A stretch of 64,000 bases of DNA from Sinomonas sp. R1AF57 (GCF_002224485.1 NZ_CP022463.1:3465775-3529774), one strand, 5' to 3'; positions 41,001 to 50,198 are shown, counted from the first letter of the stretch. The notes: generated by a model from the letters alone, not told the origin. Program-made: numbers and translations.

Positions 41001-42893
41001 ATGCCAGCTCTTCGCTCCCGTACTGTCACCCATGGCCGCAACATGGCCGGCGCCCGCGCACTGATGCGCGCCTCCGGCGTCGCCAACGCGGACATCGGCA
41101 AGCCGATCATCGCTGTCGCCAACTCGTTCACCGAGTTCGTCCCCGGGCACACCCACCTTGCCCCGGTGGGCCGCATCGTCTCCGACGCCATCCTCGCCGC
41201 CGGCGCCGTCCCGCGCGAGTTCAACACCATCGCGGTCGACGACGGCATCGCCATGGGCCACGGCGGCATGCTGTACTCCCTCCCGTCGCGCGACCTCATC
41301 GCGGACTCGGTCGAGTACATGGTCAACGCGCACTGCGCCGACGCCCTGGTGTGCATCTCCAACTGCGACAAGATCACCCCGGGCATGCTCATGGCCGCGC
41401 TGCGCCTGAACATCCCCACGGTCTTCGTCTCGGGCGGCCCGATGGAGGCCGGCCGCGTGACGCTCACGGACGGCTCGGTCCGCTCCCTCGACCTGGTCAA
41501 CGCGATCGCCGACGCCGTCGACGAGTCGATCTCCGATGCCGACATCGACCTCATCGAGCAGAACGCCTGCCCCACCTGCGGCTCCTGCTCGGGCATGTTC
41601 ACCGCCAACTCGATGAACTGCCTCACCGAGGCCATCGGCCTCTCCCTGCCCGGCAATGGCTCGGTCCTCGCGACCCACACCGCGCGCAAGGCTCTCTACG
41701 AGCGGGCGGGCGCCACCGTCGTCGACCTCGCCAAGCGCTACTACGAGGACGACGACGACTCCGTCCTCCCGCGCTCGATCGCCACGGCGCAGGCGTTCGA
41801 CAATGCCATGGCCCTGGACATCGCGATGGGCGGCTCGACCAACACGATCCTGCACCTGCTCGCGGCGGCGCAGGAGGCAGGCGTCGAGTACGGCCTCGCG
41901 GAGATCGACGCGAAGTCTCGCAAGGTCCCGTGCCTCGCCAAGGTGGCGCCGAACGTGGCCAAGGACAAGACGTACTACATGGAGGACGTGCACCGCGCCG
42001 GCGGCATCCCCGCGCTGCTCGGCGAGCTCAACCGCGGCGGCCTCCTCCACACCGACGTGCACTCGGTCCACTCCCCCGACCTCGCCTCATGGCTGGACGC
42101 GTGGGACATCCGCGGCGGCAAGGCCACCGAGGAGGCCCAGCAGCTCTGGCACGCCGCGCCAGGCGGGCAGCGCTCCTCGACCGCGTTCTCGCAGTCGAAC
42201 GAGTGGACCTCCCTCGACACCGACGCCGAGGGCGGCTGCATCCGCAGTGTCGAGCACGCGTACTCGAAGGACGGCGGCCTGGCGGTGCTGCGAGGCAACG
42301 TCGCCGTGGACGGCGCGGTCGTGAAGACCGCGGGCGTGGACGAGTCGATCTGGACGTTCGAGGGCCCGGCGGTCGTGTGCGAGTCGCAGGACGAGGCTGT
42401 CGAGAAGATCCTGAACAAGACGGTCAAGGAGGGCGACGTCGTCGTCATCCGCTACGAGGGGCCCAAGGGCGGGCCGGGCATGCAGGAGATGCTGTACCCG
42501 ACCTCGTTCCTCAAGGGCCGCGGCCTGGGCAAGAAGTGCGCGCTCATCACGGACGGGCGCTTCTCGGGCGGCACGTCGGGCCTCTCGATCGGGCACATCT
42601 CGCCCGAGGCGGCCTCCGGCGGCACGATTGCGCTCGTCGAGGACGGCGACCTCATCCGCATCGACATCCCGAACCGTTCCATGGAGCTCGTGGTGGACCA
42701 GGCCGAACTGGACGCGCGCCGCGAGCGCCTCGAAGCCACCACCGGCTACCACCCGGCCAACCGCGCGCGCCCGGTCTCCGCGGCGCTGCGCGCCTACGCC
42801 GCCATGGCGACCTCCGCCGACAAGGGCGCGGTGCGCGACGTCGACTCCCTCACCCGGCTCACGTCGCCGCAGGCCCCGCAGCCGGTCGCCTGA
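41001..42893 (+). CDS. ilvD: Dihydroxy-acid dehydratase
   Basis: A 630-residue iron-sulfur enzyme that dehydrates 2,3-dihydroxy acids in branched-chain amino acid and pantothenate synthesis. Landmarks: the [17 protein letters not shown] start, [17 protein letters not shown], the cluster ligand segment [18 protein letters not shown] and [13 protein letters not shown] near the end. Length is at the top of the family range. It may have its own promoter in the gap shared with the XRE regulator. Confidence 0.97.
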   Translation: MPALRSRTVTHGRNMAGARALMRASGVANADIGKPIIAVANSFTEFVPGHTHLAPVGRIVSDAILAAGAVPREFNTIAVDDGIAMGHGGMLYSLPSRDLIADSVEYMVNAHCADALVCISNCDKITPGMLMAALRLNIPTVFVSGGPMEAGRVTLTDGSVRSLDLVNAIADAVDESISDADIDLIEQNACPTCGSCSGMFTANSMNCLTEAIGLSLPGNGSVLATHTARKALYERAGATVVDLAKRYYEDDDDSVLPRSIATAQAFDNAMALDIAMGGSTNTILHLLAAAQEAGVEYGLAEIDAKSRKVPCLAKVAPNVAKDKTYYMEDVHRAGGIPALLGELNRGGLLHTDVHSVHSPDLASWLDAWDIRGGKATEEAQQLWHAAPGGQRSSTAFSQSNEWTSLDTDAEGGCIRSVEHAYSKDGGLAVLRGNVAVDGAVVKTAGVDESIWTFEGPAVVCESQDEAVEKILNKTVKEGDVVVIRYEGPKGGPGMQEMLYPTSFLKGRGLGKKCALITDGRFSGGTSGLSIGHISPEAASGGTIALVEDGDLIRIDIPNRSMELVVDQAELDARRERLEATTGYHPANRARPVSAALRAYAAMATSADKGAVRDVDSLTRLTSPQAPQPVA

Positions 42894-42928
42894 GGCCAGG
42901 CTGGACCGACTGGACCCACGCCTCTGGC

Positions 42929-42987
42929 GCAATTGTCGAGTTGAGGCGGGTGCGATGCCCTGCAACCCGCCTCAACCCGACAATTGC
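42929..42987. repeat. Long imperfect stem-loop between ilvD and the EamA gene
   Basis: GCAATTGTCG and GTTGAGGCGGGT (separated by one A) pair with their complements ACCCGCCTCAAC and CGACAATTGC (separated by one C), giving a 23-bp stem with one mismatch and a 13-nt loop. It starts 36 nt after the ilvD stop. It resembles an intergenic repeat or a terminator for ilvD; there is no T-tract. Confidence 0.6.
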
Positions 42988-43016
42988 GGCCGCGGGCTAA
43001 CCCTGACCCTCATGGA

Positions 43017-43949
43017 ATGAGTGCAGACCTGAAGACCGCGCCGCGCATGGCCGCCCTGGGCGGCGTCCTCTCCCTCCTGGGAGCGACGCTGTTCTGGGCG
43101 GGCAACTACGTGGTGGGCGCGGCCGCCGTCGGATCGGTCGACCCGGTCAGCCTCGTGCTGCTGCGGTGGCTGCTCGCCTGTGTGCCGCTGGTGGTCATCG
43201 CGCAGCTCGTGGAGAGGCCGCGGTGGCGCGAGGTGCTGCGCGGCTGGCCGTGGCTCCTCGCGCTCGGCGCGACCGGCATGCTGGGGTACACGCTCCTGCT
43301 CTACGGGTCGCTCGAGTTCACCGACGCGTTCAGCGCCTCGCTCATCAACGCGTTCAACCCCGCGCTCATCGCCCTCGCGGCCGCCGTCTTCCTCAGGCAG
43401 CGGCTCACCCCGACGAGCATCCTCGGCGTGCTCCTCGCGCTCGTCGGGGTCCTCGTGGTGCTCTCCAAGGGCGACCCGGCCCGGCTGCTGACCGGCGGCT
43501 TCGGGCGGGGCGGGTTCGGGCAGGGCGAGCTGCTCATGCTCGCGGCCATCGTCGTGTGGACGGCCTACACGATCCTCGGCCGCGTTGCCCCACCGGTCCC
43601 GCCCATCGCGTCGACGGCCGCGCAGGCGGTGGCCGCCGTCGTCCTCCTCGCGCCGGTGAGCCTCGCGCTCGGCGGGCCGACCCTGCCTGCGACGCCCGAC
43701 GCCGTGTGGTCCGTCGCGTATATCGCCGTCTGCCCGTCGGTGCTCTCCTACCTCCTGTGGAACCGGGCGCTGAGGGTCATACCGCCGGCCCGTGCCGGGG
43801 TGTTCCTGAACCTCATCACCGTGTTCACGGCGATCCTGACGGTGCTCCTCGGGCAGGCGATCACGCTGCCCCAGGTCATCGGCGGGTGCATCGTGCTGGG
43901 CGGCGTCGTGATCGCCAACGCGAAGGCGTTCGCCCGGGCCCGGGCCTGA
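43017..43949 (+). CDS. EamA/DMT family transporter
   Basis: A 310-residue protein with about ten spans in two EamA halves (GGVLSLLGATLFWAGNYVVG and LLMLAAIVVWTAYTILGR). The usual NAFNPALIALAAAVFLRQ and SYLLWNRALRVIPPARAGVF segments are visible. ATG 43017 is chosen; an ATG at 43012 is followed by a stop after two codons. These carriers export amino acids or metabolites; substrate unknown. Its stop abuts the convergent DUF2637 gene. Confidence 0.9.
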   Translation: MSADLKTAPRMAALGGVLSLLGATLFWAGNYVVGAAAVGSVDPVSLVLLRWLLACVPLVVIAQLVERPRWREVLRGWPWLLALGATGMLGYTLLLYGSLEFTDAFSASLINAFNPALIALAAAVFLRQRLTPTSILGVLLALVGVLVVLSKGDPARLLTGGFGRGGFGQGELLMLAAIVVWTAYTILGRVAPPVPPIASTAAQAVAAVVLLAPVSLALGGPTLPATPDAVWSVAYIAVCPSVLSYLLWNRALRVIPPARAGVFLNLITVFTAILTVLLGQAITLPQVIGGCIVLGGVVIANAKAFARARA

Positions 43950-45038
43950 TCAGGCGCGGGCGTCCTCGAGTTCGGGCGACAGCTCGGCGTCCTTCGCGGA
44001 CTCGGGGGACTCCGTGACCTCCGCCTTCTCGGCCGAGCGCTCGGCGGGTGCCGGGCCCCGGAGCAGCGGGTTCACGGAGGTGACCGTCGAGAGGTCGGGC
44101 ATGATCGGGCGTCCGGAGCCGAGCCCAGATTTGGCATTCGGACGTGCGGCCGAAGCGCCCTTCGGCGCGGGAGCCCCGGCCGTGCTGGAATCCCCAGCTC
44201 CAGACTCCGCGGAAGCCGGCTCCCCAGCTCCCGACTCCCCGGCAGCCGCTGACTCCACCTTCCGGACAGAACCGGTCGCCGCGGCGGGGCGCGACGTCGC
44301 AGAGGCGGCCGCCTTGCGGGGCTTCCGCTTCGGGGCGGCCTTGGGCGCCTCCTCGGTCCCCCCTGCCGGAGTCGCTGCCGAGGACACCTGCGAGGTCTGC
44401 GGCTTGCGTGCCGGACGCGCGGGCTTCGGTGCGGACGCCGCGTCACCCTCGGGCCCGTCGCCGGCCAGCGCCGCCTCGAGGGCGTCGACGTCGAGCCCGG
44501 CCATCGCGGCGTCGACCTCGGCGCCGAGCTCGGCCAGGCCAGCCGCCTCCTCGGCCGCGCGGACGGACGTCTCGGCTGCGGATCGGGCGTACTGCACGAG
44601 GAGCACCGTGAGGTGGGTGATGGCCAGGAGGACGACGGGTGGCATCGCGGCGACGAGTGCCGAGACGACGACGGGAACGTTGCCGTTCTCGGCCCGGACG
44701 GCGAGGACCGCGTGGATCGAGTTCGCGGCGGTCGAGACGATCGCGCCGAAGAACAGCAGGATCCACGGGTAGAGCTGTTCCCTCCCCTGGCGGCCCGCGA
44801 GGGCCACGATGGCCACGGTTGCGGCGACGATCATGCCGTCCACGATGAGCGGCCACATCCAGGCGATCGTGGGGTTGATGCCGGCACGCACGGCCAGGTC
44901 GGTCAGGGCGGAGAAGCTGAGGACGAAGGCCCCCGCGCCGATGACGATGGTCGCGGCGATACCGGTCCCGACGATGCGGCGGGAGATGGGTTTGGGCGTC
45001 TTCACAGATGGGGTGTTCACAGGGTTCGGGGGGTTCAC
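43950..45038 (-). CDS. DUF2637 membrane protein with long disordered tail
   Basis: A 362-residue protein. Four membrane segments (IVGTGIAATIVIGAGAFVLSF, MWPLIVDGMIVAATVAIVALAG, LYPWILLFFGAIVSTAANSIHAV and MPPVVLLAITHLTVLLV) form DUF2637, known from actinobacterial plasmids and integrative elements. A coiled region and a roughly 180-residue Ala/Pro/Lys-rich tail follow, probably disordered and cytosolic. Plasmid-type relatives suggest an origin from a mobile element, though no other transfer genes are here. Confidence 0.85.
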   Translation of the reverse strand: MNPPNPVNTPSVKTPKPISRRIVGTGIAATIVIGAGAFVLSFSALTDLAVRAGINPTIAWMWPLIVDGMIVAATVAIVALAGRQGREQLYPWILLFFGAIVSTAANSIHAVLAVRAENGNVPVVVSALVAAMPPVVLLAITHLTVLLVQYARSAAETSVRAAEEAAGLAELGAEVDAAMAGLDVDALEAALAGDGPEGDAASAPKPARPARKPQTSQVSSAATPAGGTEEAPKAAPKRKPRKAAASATSRPAAATGSVRKVESAAAGESGAGEPASAESGAGDSSTAGAPAPKGASAARPNAKSGLGSGRPIMPDLSTVTSVNPLLRGPAPAERSAEKAEVTESPESAKDAELSPELEDARA

Positions 45039-45083
45039 CCTAGTTTTCTACCACGGAGCGAAGAACCCCCGGTGACCAGTCCT

Positions 45084-46013
45084 TCACCCTCTGCGGCGGC
45101 GGTAGTAGTCCCGCCAGATGAGCCGGTGGACCGGGATGATCCGCGGCAGCGAGCGCACCCCGGGGATGAACGGGACGAGCATGAGGGCAATCGTCAGGAG
45201 GGCCATGATGAGCGTGATCACGAGGTCCGCGTTCGCGAGCCCCGTGAAGGGCGGGATCTGGTACCAGAACGAGAAGAGCCACAGCCACGACTGGCCCGGG
45301 TAGTTGCCGGTCTCGTTCATCATGCCCCACTGGTCGCCGGTGAGGTGCTGGTCCTCGGCGAGCCCCTGGAAGTACTGCCCGTCGCCGAGGAACAGCACCT
45401 CTCGTGTGCGGTCGAGCCCGGGCGACGCGCCGCCGTCGAGCGCTGCGTCCAGCGAACCGCTCCGCGCCATCGCGAGCAGCGCGCCGTCGAGCGCGGGGAC
45501 GGGCCCGTAGTCGCCGGAAGGCACCTGGGAGGGGTCGCCGTCGGGCGCCTTGGAGAGCGCGTCGGCGTATGCGGCCGTCCAGTCGCTGCGCTGCTGGTCC
45601 GTCGCGCCGGTCCACGCGGCCACCTCCGCGGGAGGCTGCGGGAGCGTCTCGAGCGGGCCGAGGACCAGGTCCTGGGCGGTGTCGACCGGCAGCCGGACGC
45701 CGGAGAGGCTCTGCAGGTCGATCGGGCCGAGGGTCTGGCTCGCGCCCTGCGTCCCGTTGTACGGCGGCCCGTATCCGGCGGTCTCGCTCGTCCCGCCGAG
45801 CTCGGCCGTCGCGGTGGCCACGAAGTCCGACGGCGCGGCGGTCGCCCACTGCTTGAGCGTCACCGGCGCCTCGTCGGGGGATCCGAAGACCGCTGCGAGC
45901 CCGACCGTGAGGACCCCGACGACCACGAGCGCGTAGACGAGCTCCTTGACCAGATCGTACTCGCGCACGGCTCCGCGCCAGGGCTGGCGGTCGAGATCGG
46001 CGCCCCGGCTCAC
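45084..46013 (-). CDS. Third subunit of an orphan cytochrome b module
   Basis: A 309-residue protein. One N-terminal span (about residues 22-45), a large extracytoplasmic domain of about 180 residues rich in Pro and Gly, then two spans near the C-terminus (WLWLFSFWYQIPPF onward and LVITLIMALLTIALMLVPFIPGV) ending RDYYRRRRG. The C-terminal region resembles the back part of a b6f/bc cytochrome b subunit IV. No heme-binding motif or CxxCH is seen. ATG 46013 overlaps the cytochrome b stop by 4 nt, so the three genes form an operon. Confidence 0.65.
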   Translation of the reverse strand: MSRGADLDRQPWRGAVREYDLVKELVYALVVVGVLTVGLAAVFGSPDEAPVTLKQWATAAPSDFVATATAELGGTSETAGYGPPYNGTQGASQTLGPIDLQSLSGVRLPVDTAQDLVLGPLETLPQPPAEVAAWTGATDQQRSDWTAAYADALSKAPDGDPSQVPSGDYGPVPALDGALLAMARSGSLDAALDGGASPGLDRTREVLFLGDGQYFQGLAEDQHLTGDQWGMMNETGNYPGQSWLWLFSFWYQIPPFTGLANADLVITLIMALLTIALMLVPFIPGVRSLPRIIPVHRLIWRDYYRRRRG

Positions 46014-46699
46014 GACGGCTCACCCGCCCCGGCTCCGGGCCGCAGCTGAGCGTCGTGCTCCGACGCCTCGAGCGGCGGGACGACCCCGTGGACGCGCACG
46101 AGGAGCACGTGGAGCACGACGACGGCGCCAACCGCGAGCGGCAGGAGAACGATGTGCCACATGAGGACCTGGCCGAGGTTGGCGGCGTTGAACCACGCGC
46201 CGACCCCGACGGCGTTGAGCGCGTCCTTGGCCTCGAACGCGATCCACTGGGAGTCGAAGTTGGTCTGGAGGAGATAGCCGGTGAACGCGGTGACGATCGA
46301 GACGACGAACGCGATGACCCCGGTGATCCATGTCAGGGCCCGGCCGCCGCGCCACGACGCCATCCAGAACTTCCCCCACAGGTGGATGACCATGAGCATG
46401 AAGAACAGCTCCACACTCCACAGGTGGGTGCTGTTGATGAAGTGCCCGAGCGCCGAGACGTGGTACCAGGCGGGACCGTTGAGGGCCAGGACGACTCCGG
46501 ACGCGATGACATACAGAAGCGCCGCGATGGCGCCCATACCGAACACGTAGATCCATGAGGCGACGTAGCTCGGCTGTGTCTCGGGCAGCAGCCTGTCCGG
46601 GGGGAGCGTGCGGACGCCCCGCTCGCGGAGCCTTCCGGTCCAGTTCGCGATATGCCCTCCGGGGGCAGCCTCCCGGCGAGCGGGGTGGGCGCTGGTCAT
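46010..46699 (-). CDS. Cytochrome b N-terminal domain protein (b6-like)
   Basis: A 229-residue membrane protein with four spans. Two histidine pairs fit the two b hemes: HLWSVELFFMLMVIH (H-x13-H) and HIVLLPLAVGAVVVLH (H-x14-H). It matches the diheme half of quinol:cytochrome reductases. ATG 46699 was chosen because the longer frame upstream is unlike the family. It overlaps the 58-residue gene before it (ATGA) and the gene after it. No Rieske or cytochrome c gene is beside it. Confidence 0.85.
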   Translation of the reverse strand: MTSAHPARREAAPGGHIANWTGRLRERGVRTLPPDRLLPETQPSYVASWIYVFGMGAIAALLYVIASGVVLALNGPAWYHVSALGHFINSTHLWSVELFFMLMVIHLWGKFWMASWRGGRALTWITGVIAFVVSIVTAFTGYLLQTNFDSQWIAFEAKDALNAVGVGAWFNAANLGQVLMWHIVLLPLAVGAVVVLHVLLVRVHGVVPPLEASEHDAQLRPGAGAGEPS

Positions 46700-46872
46700 C
46701 GCCGGCCCCGTCCTCCCGGGAAGGGCAGGAGGAGCGCGGCGATGAACAGCACGATCATCGCGACGATGACGATCAGGTTCCCCAGCTGGACCGTGAAGGA
46801 ACCCCATCCGAGATAGATGCCGTCGGCCTCGAAGCGGGCCGCGGACGCGAAGGCCGTCAGTGGTGTGTCCAC
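46696..46872 (-). CDS. Small single-span membrane protein of the cytochrome b module
   Basis: A 58-residue protein from GTG 46872 with the span LIVIVAMIVLFIAALLLPF and a basic C-terminus. The start is uncertain: a TTG-started longer frame (46932) also exists and no strong ribosome site marks either. It overlaps the cytochrome b start by 4 nt, so it may be a small structural subunit of that complex. Confidence 0.55.
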   Translation of the reverse strand: MDTPLTAFASAARFEADGIYLGWGSFTVQLGNLIVIVAMIVLFIAALLLPFPGGRGRR

Positions 46873-46977
46873 GCCTTCACGGTGCGCCGCGCCGGCGCAG
46901 CGAGATAGGGACTTAGTGCCCAGCGGGCCCAAGTCCCAGCATTCCCACAGGAACGGCGGTCCCAGCGGGATCCCGGC

Positions 46978-48435
46978 TCAGAACGGATAGATGGCGATGT
47001 CAGGGCGCATCGTGAGCCACTGGACCTCGGTGAAGGCCTCCATGTTGGCGGTGGCCCCGCCGAACCGCGACCCCGTGCCGGAGGCGCCGACCCCGCCGAA
47101 GGGCGCGTTGGCCTCGTCGGAGACCGTCTGCTCGTTGATGTGGACCTTGCCCGAGTGGACGCGGTCTGCGATCTTCATGGCCGTCCCGACATCGCCGAGG
47201 ATGCCGACGGACAGGCCGTACTCGTTGGCGTTGACGAGCTCCACGACCTCCTCCACGCTCGAGAACCTCGTCACCGGAGCGACCGGGCCGAAGATCTCGT
47301 CTGCGAAGGCGGGGTTCTCAAGGTCGAGGTCCGCGAGGACGGTCGGCTTGTAGAAGAGCCCCTCGAAGGTCCCGCCCGCGGCGAGGCGGCCGCCCTTGGC
47401 GACGGAGGCTTCGACAATGCCGTGGATGCGGTCGCGCTGGCGCTCGTCGATGATCGGCCCGAGCGCCACCTGACTCGTCGCGGGGTCGCCCACGGGCAGG
47501 TTCTCTGCCTTCTCGGACAGCGCGGCGACGTAGTCGTCGTACACCGAGTCGTGGACGAAGTGCCGCCCGGTCGTCATGCAGATCTGGCCCTGGTGCATGA
47601 AGGAGCCGAACGCGCCAGCCGAGGCGGCCTTGGGGATCTCCGCCCCCGGCAGCACGATGAGGGCGTTGTTGCCGCCGAGCTCGAGGTGGGCGCGCTTGAG
47701 CAGCCGGGCCGCGGCCTCACCCACCCGGCGGCCGGCCGCCGTCGAGCCCGTGAAGGAGACCACCCGCACCTCGGGCGCCTCGACCACGGCCGTCCCGGTC
47801 TCCGCGCCGCCCGGCAGCAGGGACAGCACGCCCTCGGGCAGCCCGGCCTCCTCGAAGACGCGCATGAGCGTGACGCCCCCGCAGACGGCCGTGCGCGGGT
47901 CCGGCTTGAGCAGCACCGCGTTGCCGAGCGCGAGCGCCGGCGCGACCGAGCGGATCGAGAGGATGAGTGGGAAGTTGAACGGCGCGATCACACTCACGAC
48001 GCCGGCGGGTCGCCTCCGCGCGAACGACCAGCGGTCCTCGTCCGAGGTCAGGACCTCGCCGTGCGGGTGCGACGGCAGGGCCGCCGCCTCGTAGCATTCG
48101 TTGGCCGCGGTGTGCGTCTCGAGCTGGGCCTTGGGCGGGATGCTCCCGGCCTCCCGGACGATCCAGCCCTGGATCTCCTCGGCGTGCTCCTCCCACAGCT
48201 GCCCCGCACGGCGCAGGACGGCGGCGCGCTCCTCGGGCTTCTTCGCCGCCCATTCGGGCTGGGCCTTCGCCGCGAGCTGCGCCGCCCTGTAGACGTCCTC
48301 GCGCGAGGCGGACCCGACCGAGCCGAGGGTGGCCCCGGTAGCCGGCTCGACGACGTCGTACGCGCCGCCCTCAGCCTCGGTCCACCCGCCGATGTTGACC
48401 TTGCCGCCCCACAGTGCGGCGTCGAGAAGTGCCAT
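46978..48435 (-). CDS. Aromatic aldehyde dehydrogenase (benzaldehyde/vanillin type)
   Basis: A 485-residue NAD(P)-dependent aldehyde dehydrogenase. Landmarks: PFNFPLILSIRSVAPALALG, FTGSTAAGRRVGE, HLELGGNNALIVL and the cysteine motif FMHQGQICMTTGRHF. The aromatic-aldehyde branch (benzaldehyde or vanillin dehydrogenase) is suggested by FMHQGQICMTTGRH and by the adjoining pca operon. It lies downstream of pcaR on the same strand after a short hairpin. Substrate is not proven. Confidence 0.85.
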   Translation of the reverse strand: MALLDAALWGGKVNIGGWTEAEGGAYDVVEPATGATLGSVGSASREDVYRAAQLAAKAQPEWAAKKPEERAAVLRRAGQLWEEHAEEIQGWIVREAGSIPPKAQLETHTAANECYEAAALPSHPHGEVLTSDEDRWSFARRRPAGVVSVIAPFNFPLILSIRSVAPALALGNAVLLKPDPRTAVCGGVTLMRVFEEAGLPEGVLSLLPGGAETGTAVVEAPEVRVVSFTGSTAAGRRVGEAAARLLKRAHLELGGNNALIVLPGAEIPKAASAGAFGSFMHQGQICMTTGRHFVHDSVYDDYVAALSEKAENLPVGDPATSQVALGPIIDERQRDRIHGIVEASVAKGGRLAAGGTFEGLFYKPTVLADLDLENPAFADEIFGPVAPVTRFSSVEEVVELVNANEYGLSVGILGDVGTAMKIADRVHSGKVHINEQTVSDEANAPFGGVGASGTGSRFGGATANMEAFTEVQWLTMRPDIAIYPF

Positions 48436-48480
48436 TGCCGTGTCCTCCTGTCACCCTTTCCCACGAGTCTGCCCCCGAAC

Positions 48481-48502
48481 GGCCGCCGACGCCACGGCGG
48501 CC
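48481..48502 (-). terminator. Short hairpin between pcaR and the aldehyde dehydrogenase
   Basis: GGCCGCC (48481-48487) pairs with GGCGGCC (48496-48502) with an 8-nt loop. It lies right after the pcaR stop and could partly end the pca transcript. There is no T-run. Confidence 0.35.
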
Positions 48503-48504
48503 TG

Positions 48505-49497
48505 TCAGGCGGCCCCCACGGCGCGGGCGGCCTCGGAGATCGACGCCGCCGCCGCGTGCAGCTGGGCCACGAGCCGGGCCACCTCGGCGTCGCGGTCGGT
48601 GCCGTCGTTGATCCGGGCGGAGAGGGCGATGTTGATCGCCGCCGCGGTGCGCCCGTCCGCCCCGCGCACCGGGACGGCGACGGAACGCAGGCCCACCTCG
48701 AGCTCCTGGTCGACGACGGCGTACCCCGCCTCGCGTATCCGGGCGAGCTCCGCCTCGATCGCCTCGCGCGAGGTGAGCGTGCGTGGCGTGAGCGGAGTGA
48801 GGTCGGCGCGGGCGAAGTACTCGTCGAGGTCCGCCGGCGGGAGGTCGGCGAGCAGGACACGGCCCATCGACGTGGCGTGCGCGGGGAACCGGGTCCCGGG
48901 CGAGATGCCCACGGTCATGATGCGCCGGGTGTGGATGCGCGTCAGATAGACGATGTCGGTCCCGTCGAGGATCGCGAGCGACGTCGACTCGCCGTTGCGG
49001 TGGGAGAGCTCCTCGAGGATCGGCTGGGCCAGCTCGGGGAGGCGCTGCCCCGACAGGTACGCGTAGCCGAGCTGGAGCACGAGCGGGGTCAGGGCGAAGA
49101 CGCGACCGTCCGTTCGCACGTACCCCAGCTCGACGAGCGTGTGGAGGAACCGCCGCGCGGTGGCCCGGGTGAGGGCGGTCCGCGCGGCGACCTCGGAGAG
49201 CGTCATCTCCTGGTGGTCGGCGTCGAACGCGCGCACGACGTCGAGGCCGCGCGCGAGCGACTGCACGAACTGGTCGCTCGGTTTCGACTCCGCTGCGCTC
49301 CGCTCAACCACCGTTGCGCTGGGTTTCGACTCCGCTTCGCTCCGCTCAACCACCGTTGCGCTGGGTTTCGACTCCGCTTCGCTCCGCTCAACCACCGTTG
49401 CGCTGGGTTTCGACTCCGCTTCGCTCCGCTCAACCACCGTTGCGCCCGCTTCGCTCCGCTCAACCACCGTTGCGCCCGCTTCGCTCCGCTCAACCAC
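48505..49497 (-). CDS. pcaR: IclR-family regulator of the beta-ketoadipate genes, repeat-encoded N-terminus
   Basis: The core (from SDQFVQSLARGLDVVRAFDADH on) is a PcaR/PobR-type IclR protein: winged helix with TLSEVAARTALTRATARRFLHTL, then a ligand domain with RIHTRRIMTVGISPGTRFPAHATSMGRVLLA. The first 75 or so residues are a tandem repeat of VVERSEAESKPSAT and shorter VVERSEAGAT units. GTG 49497 starts 8 nt before the pcaJ stop ends on the other side, implying coupling, but each repeat has its own GTG. So the true start is open. It follows pcaJ in the same operon and probably binds the palindromes at 53026. Confidence 0.8.
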   Translation of the reverse strand: MVERSEAGATVVERSEAGATVVERSEAESKPSATVVERSEAESKPSATVVERSEAESKPSATVVERSAAESKPSDQFVQSLARGLDVVRAFDADHQEMTLSEVAARTALTRATARRFLHTLVELGYVRTDGRVFALTPLVLQLGYAYLSGQRLPELAQPILEELSHRNGESTSLAILDGTDIVYLTRIHTRRIMTVGISPGTRFPAHATSMGRVLLADLPPADLDEYFARADLTPLTPRTLTSREAIEAELARIREAGYAVVDQELEVGLRSVAVPVRGADGRTAAAINIALSARINDGTDRDAEVARLVAQLHAAAASISEAARAVGAA

Positions 49498-49504
49498 CGT
49501 TGCG
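49279..49504. repeat. Tandem repeat array inside pcaR
   Basis: Four copies of a 42-nt unit (GGGTTTCGACTCCGCTTCGC start, ending GTTGCGCT, the first with a G for T change) are followed by two 30-nt shortened copies. Both unit sizes are multiples of three, so the reading frame of pcaR stays open. The array runs from the conserved pcaR core to the pcaJ stop codon. Similar TTTCGACTCCG/CTCAACCACCG pieces are common intergenic repeats in Micrococcales (recalled, not searched). Confidence 0.9.
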
Positions 49505-50194
49505 TCACGCCCCCGGGAGCAGCGGCACCCCGACGATGCCCTGGAGCTCCTCGAAGGTGATCCCGAACGTCTCGCGGACGCGGACGCCGTCAGGCGTGAT
49601 GAGGAAGACGGCCTTGTCCGTGTACACGCGGGTCACGCAGCCCACGCCGGTCACGGGGTAGGACAGCTCGGGGACGAGCTTCGACGTCCCGTCCTTGGTC
49701 GTCAGCGTCATCATGACGTAGACGTCCTTCGCCCCGGTCGCGAGGTCCATCGCGCCGCCAACCGCGGGGATGGCGTCCGGCGCGCCGGTGTGCCAGTTCG
49801 CGAGGTCGCCGGTGGCGGAGACCTGGAACGCGCCCAGCACGCACACGTCGAGGTGGCCGCCGCGCATGATCGCGAACGAGTCGCCGTGGTGGAAGTAGCT
49901 CGCGCCCGGTAGCTCCGTGACGGGAATCTTGCCGGCGTTGATCAGGTCCTGGTCGATCTGGTCCCCGGTGGCGACCGGGCCCATGCCGAGCATGCCGTTC
50001 TCCGTGTGGAGGGTGATGTCCTGCTCGTCCGTCAGGTAGTTCGACACCAGGGTCGGCTGGCCGATCCCGAGGTTCACGAACGAGCCGGGCTCGATGTCCT
50101 TCGCGACGAGCTTGGCGAGGTCGTCGCGGCCGAGGGGCGAGTCGGAGGCCTGCGGGACGGCCTGGGTGATGTTCGACGTCGTCTGCTGGCTCAT
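49505..50194 (-). CDS. pcaJ: 3-oxoadipate CoA-transferase subunit B
   Basis: A 229-residue beta subunit of the succinyl-CoA:3-oxoadipate CoA-transferase. The catalytic glutamate lies in HTENGMLGMGP; the FVNLGIGQPTLVSNYL start and the GGAMDLATGAKDV segment fit. It lies 4 nt after pcaI, as usual. It activates 3-oxoadipate for thiolysis by PcaF. Confidence 0.93.
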   Translation of the reverse strand: MSQQTTSNITQAVPQASDSPLGRDDLAKLVAKDIEPGSFVNLGIGQPTLVSNYLTDEQDITLHTENGMLGMGPVATGDQIDQDLINAGKIPVTELPGASYFHHGDSFAIMRGGHLDVCVLGAFQVSATGDLANWHTGAPDAIPAVGGAMDLATGAKDVYVMMTLTTKDGTSKLVPELSYPVTGVGCVTRVYTDKAVFLITPDGVRVRETFGITFEELQGIVGVPLLPGA

Positions 50195-50198
50195 GCTC

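Noticed and set aside
39354..42071. A 905-codon minus-strand frame over the hydrolase, regulator and ilvD
   Set aside because: The part over ilvD and the hydrolase is antisense to clear enzymes, and the region over the regulator is in a different frame from the true XRE protein.
49279..49504. Repeat array as a possible CRISPR
   Set aside because: Units are head-to-tail with no unique spacers and the array is in a reading frame; no cas gene is near.
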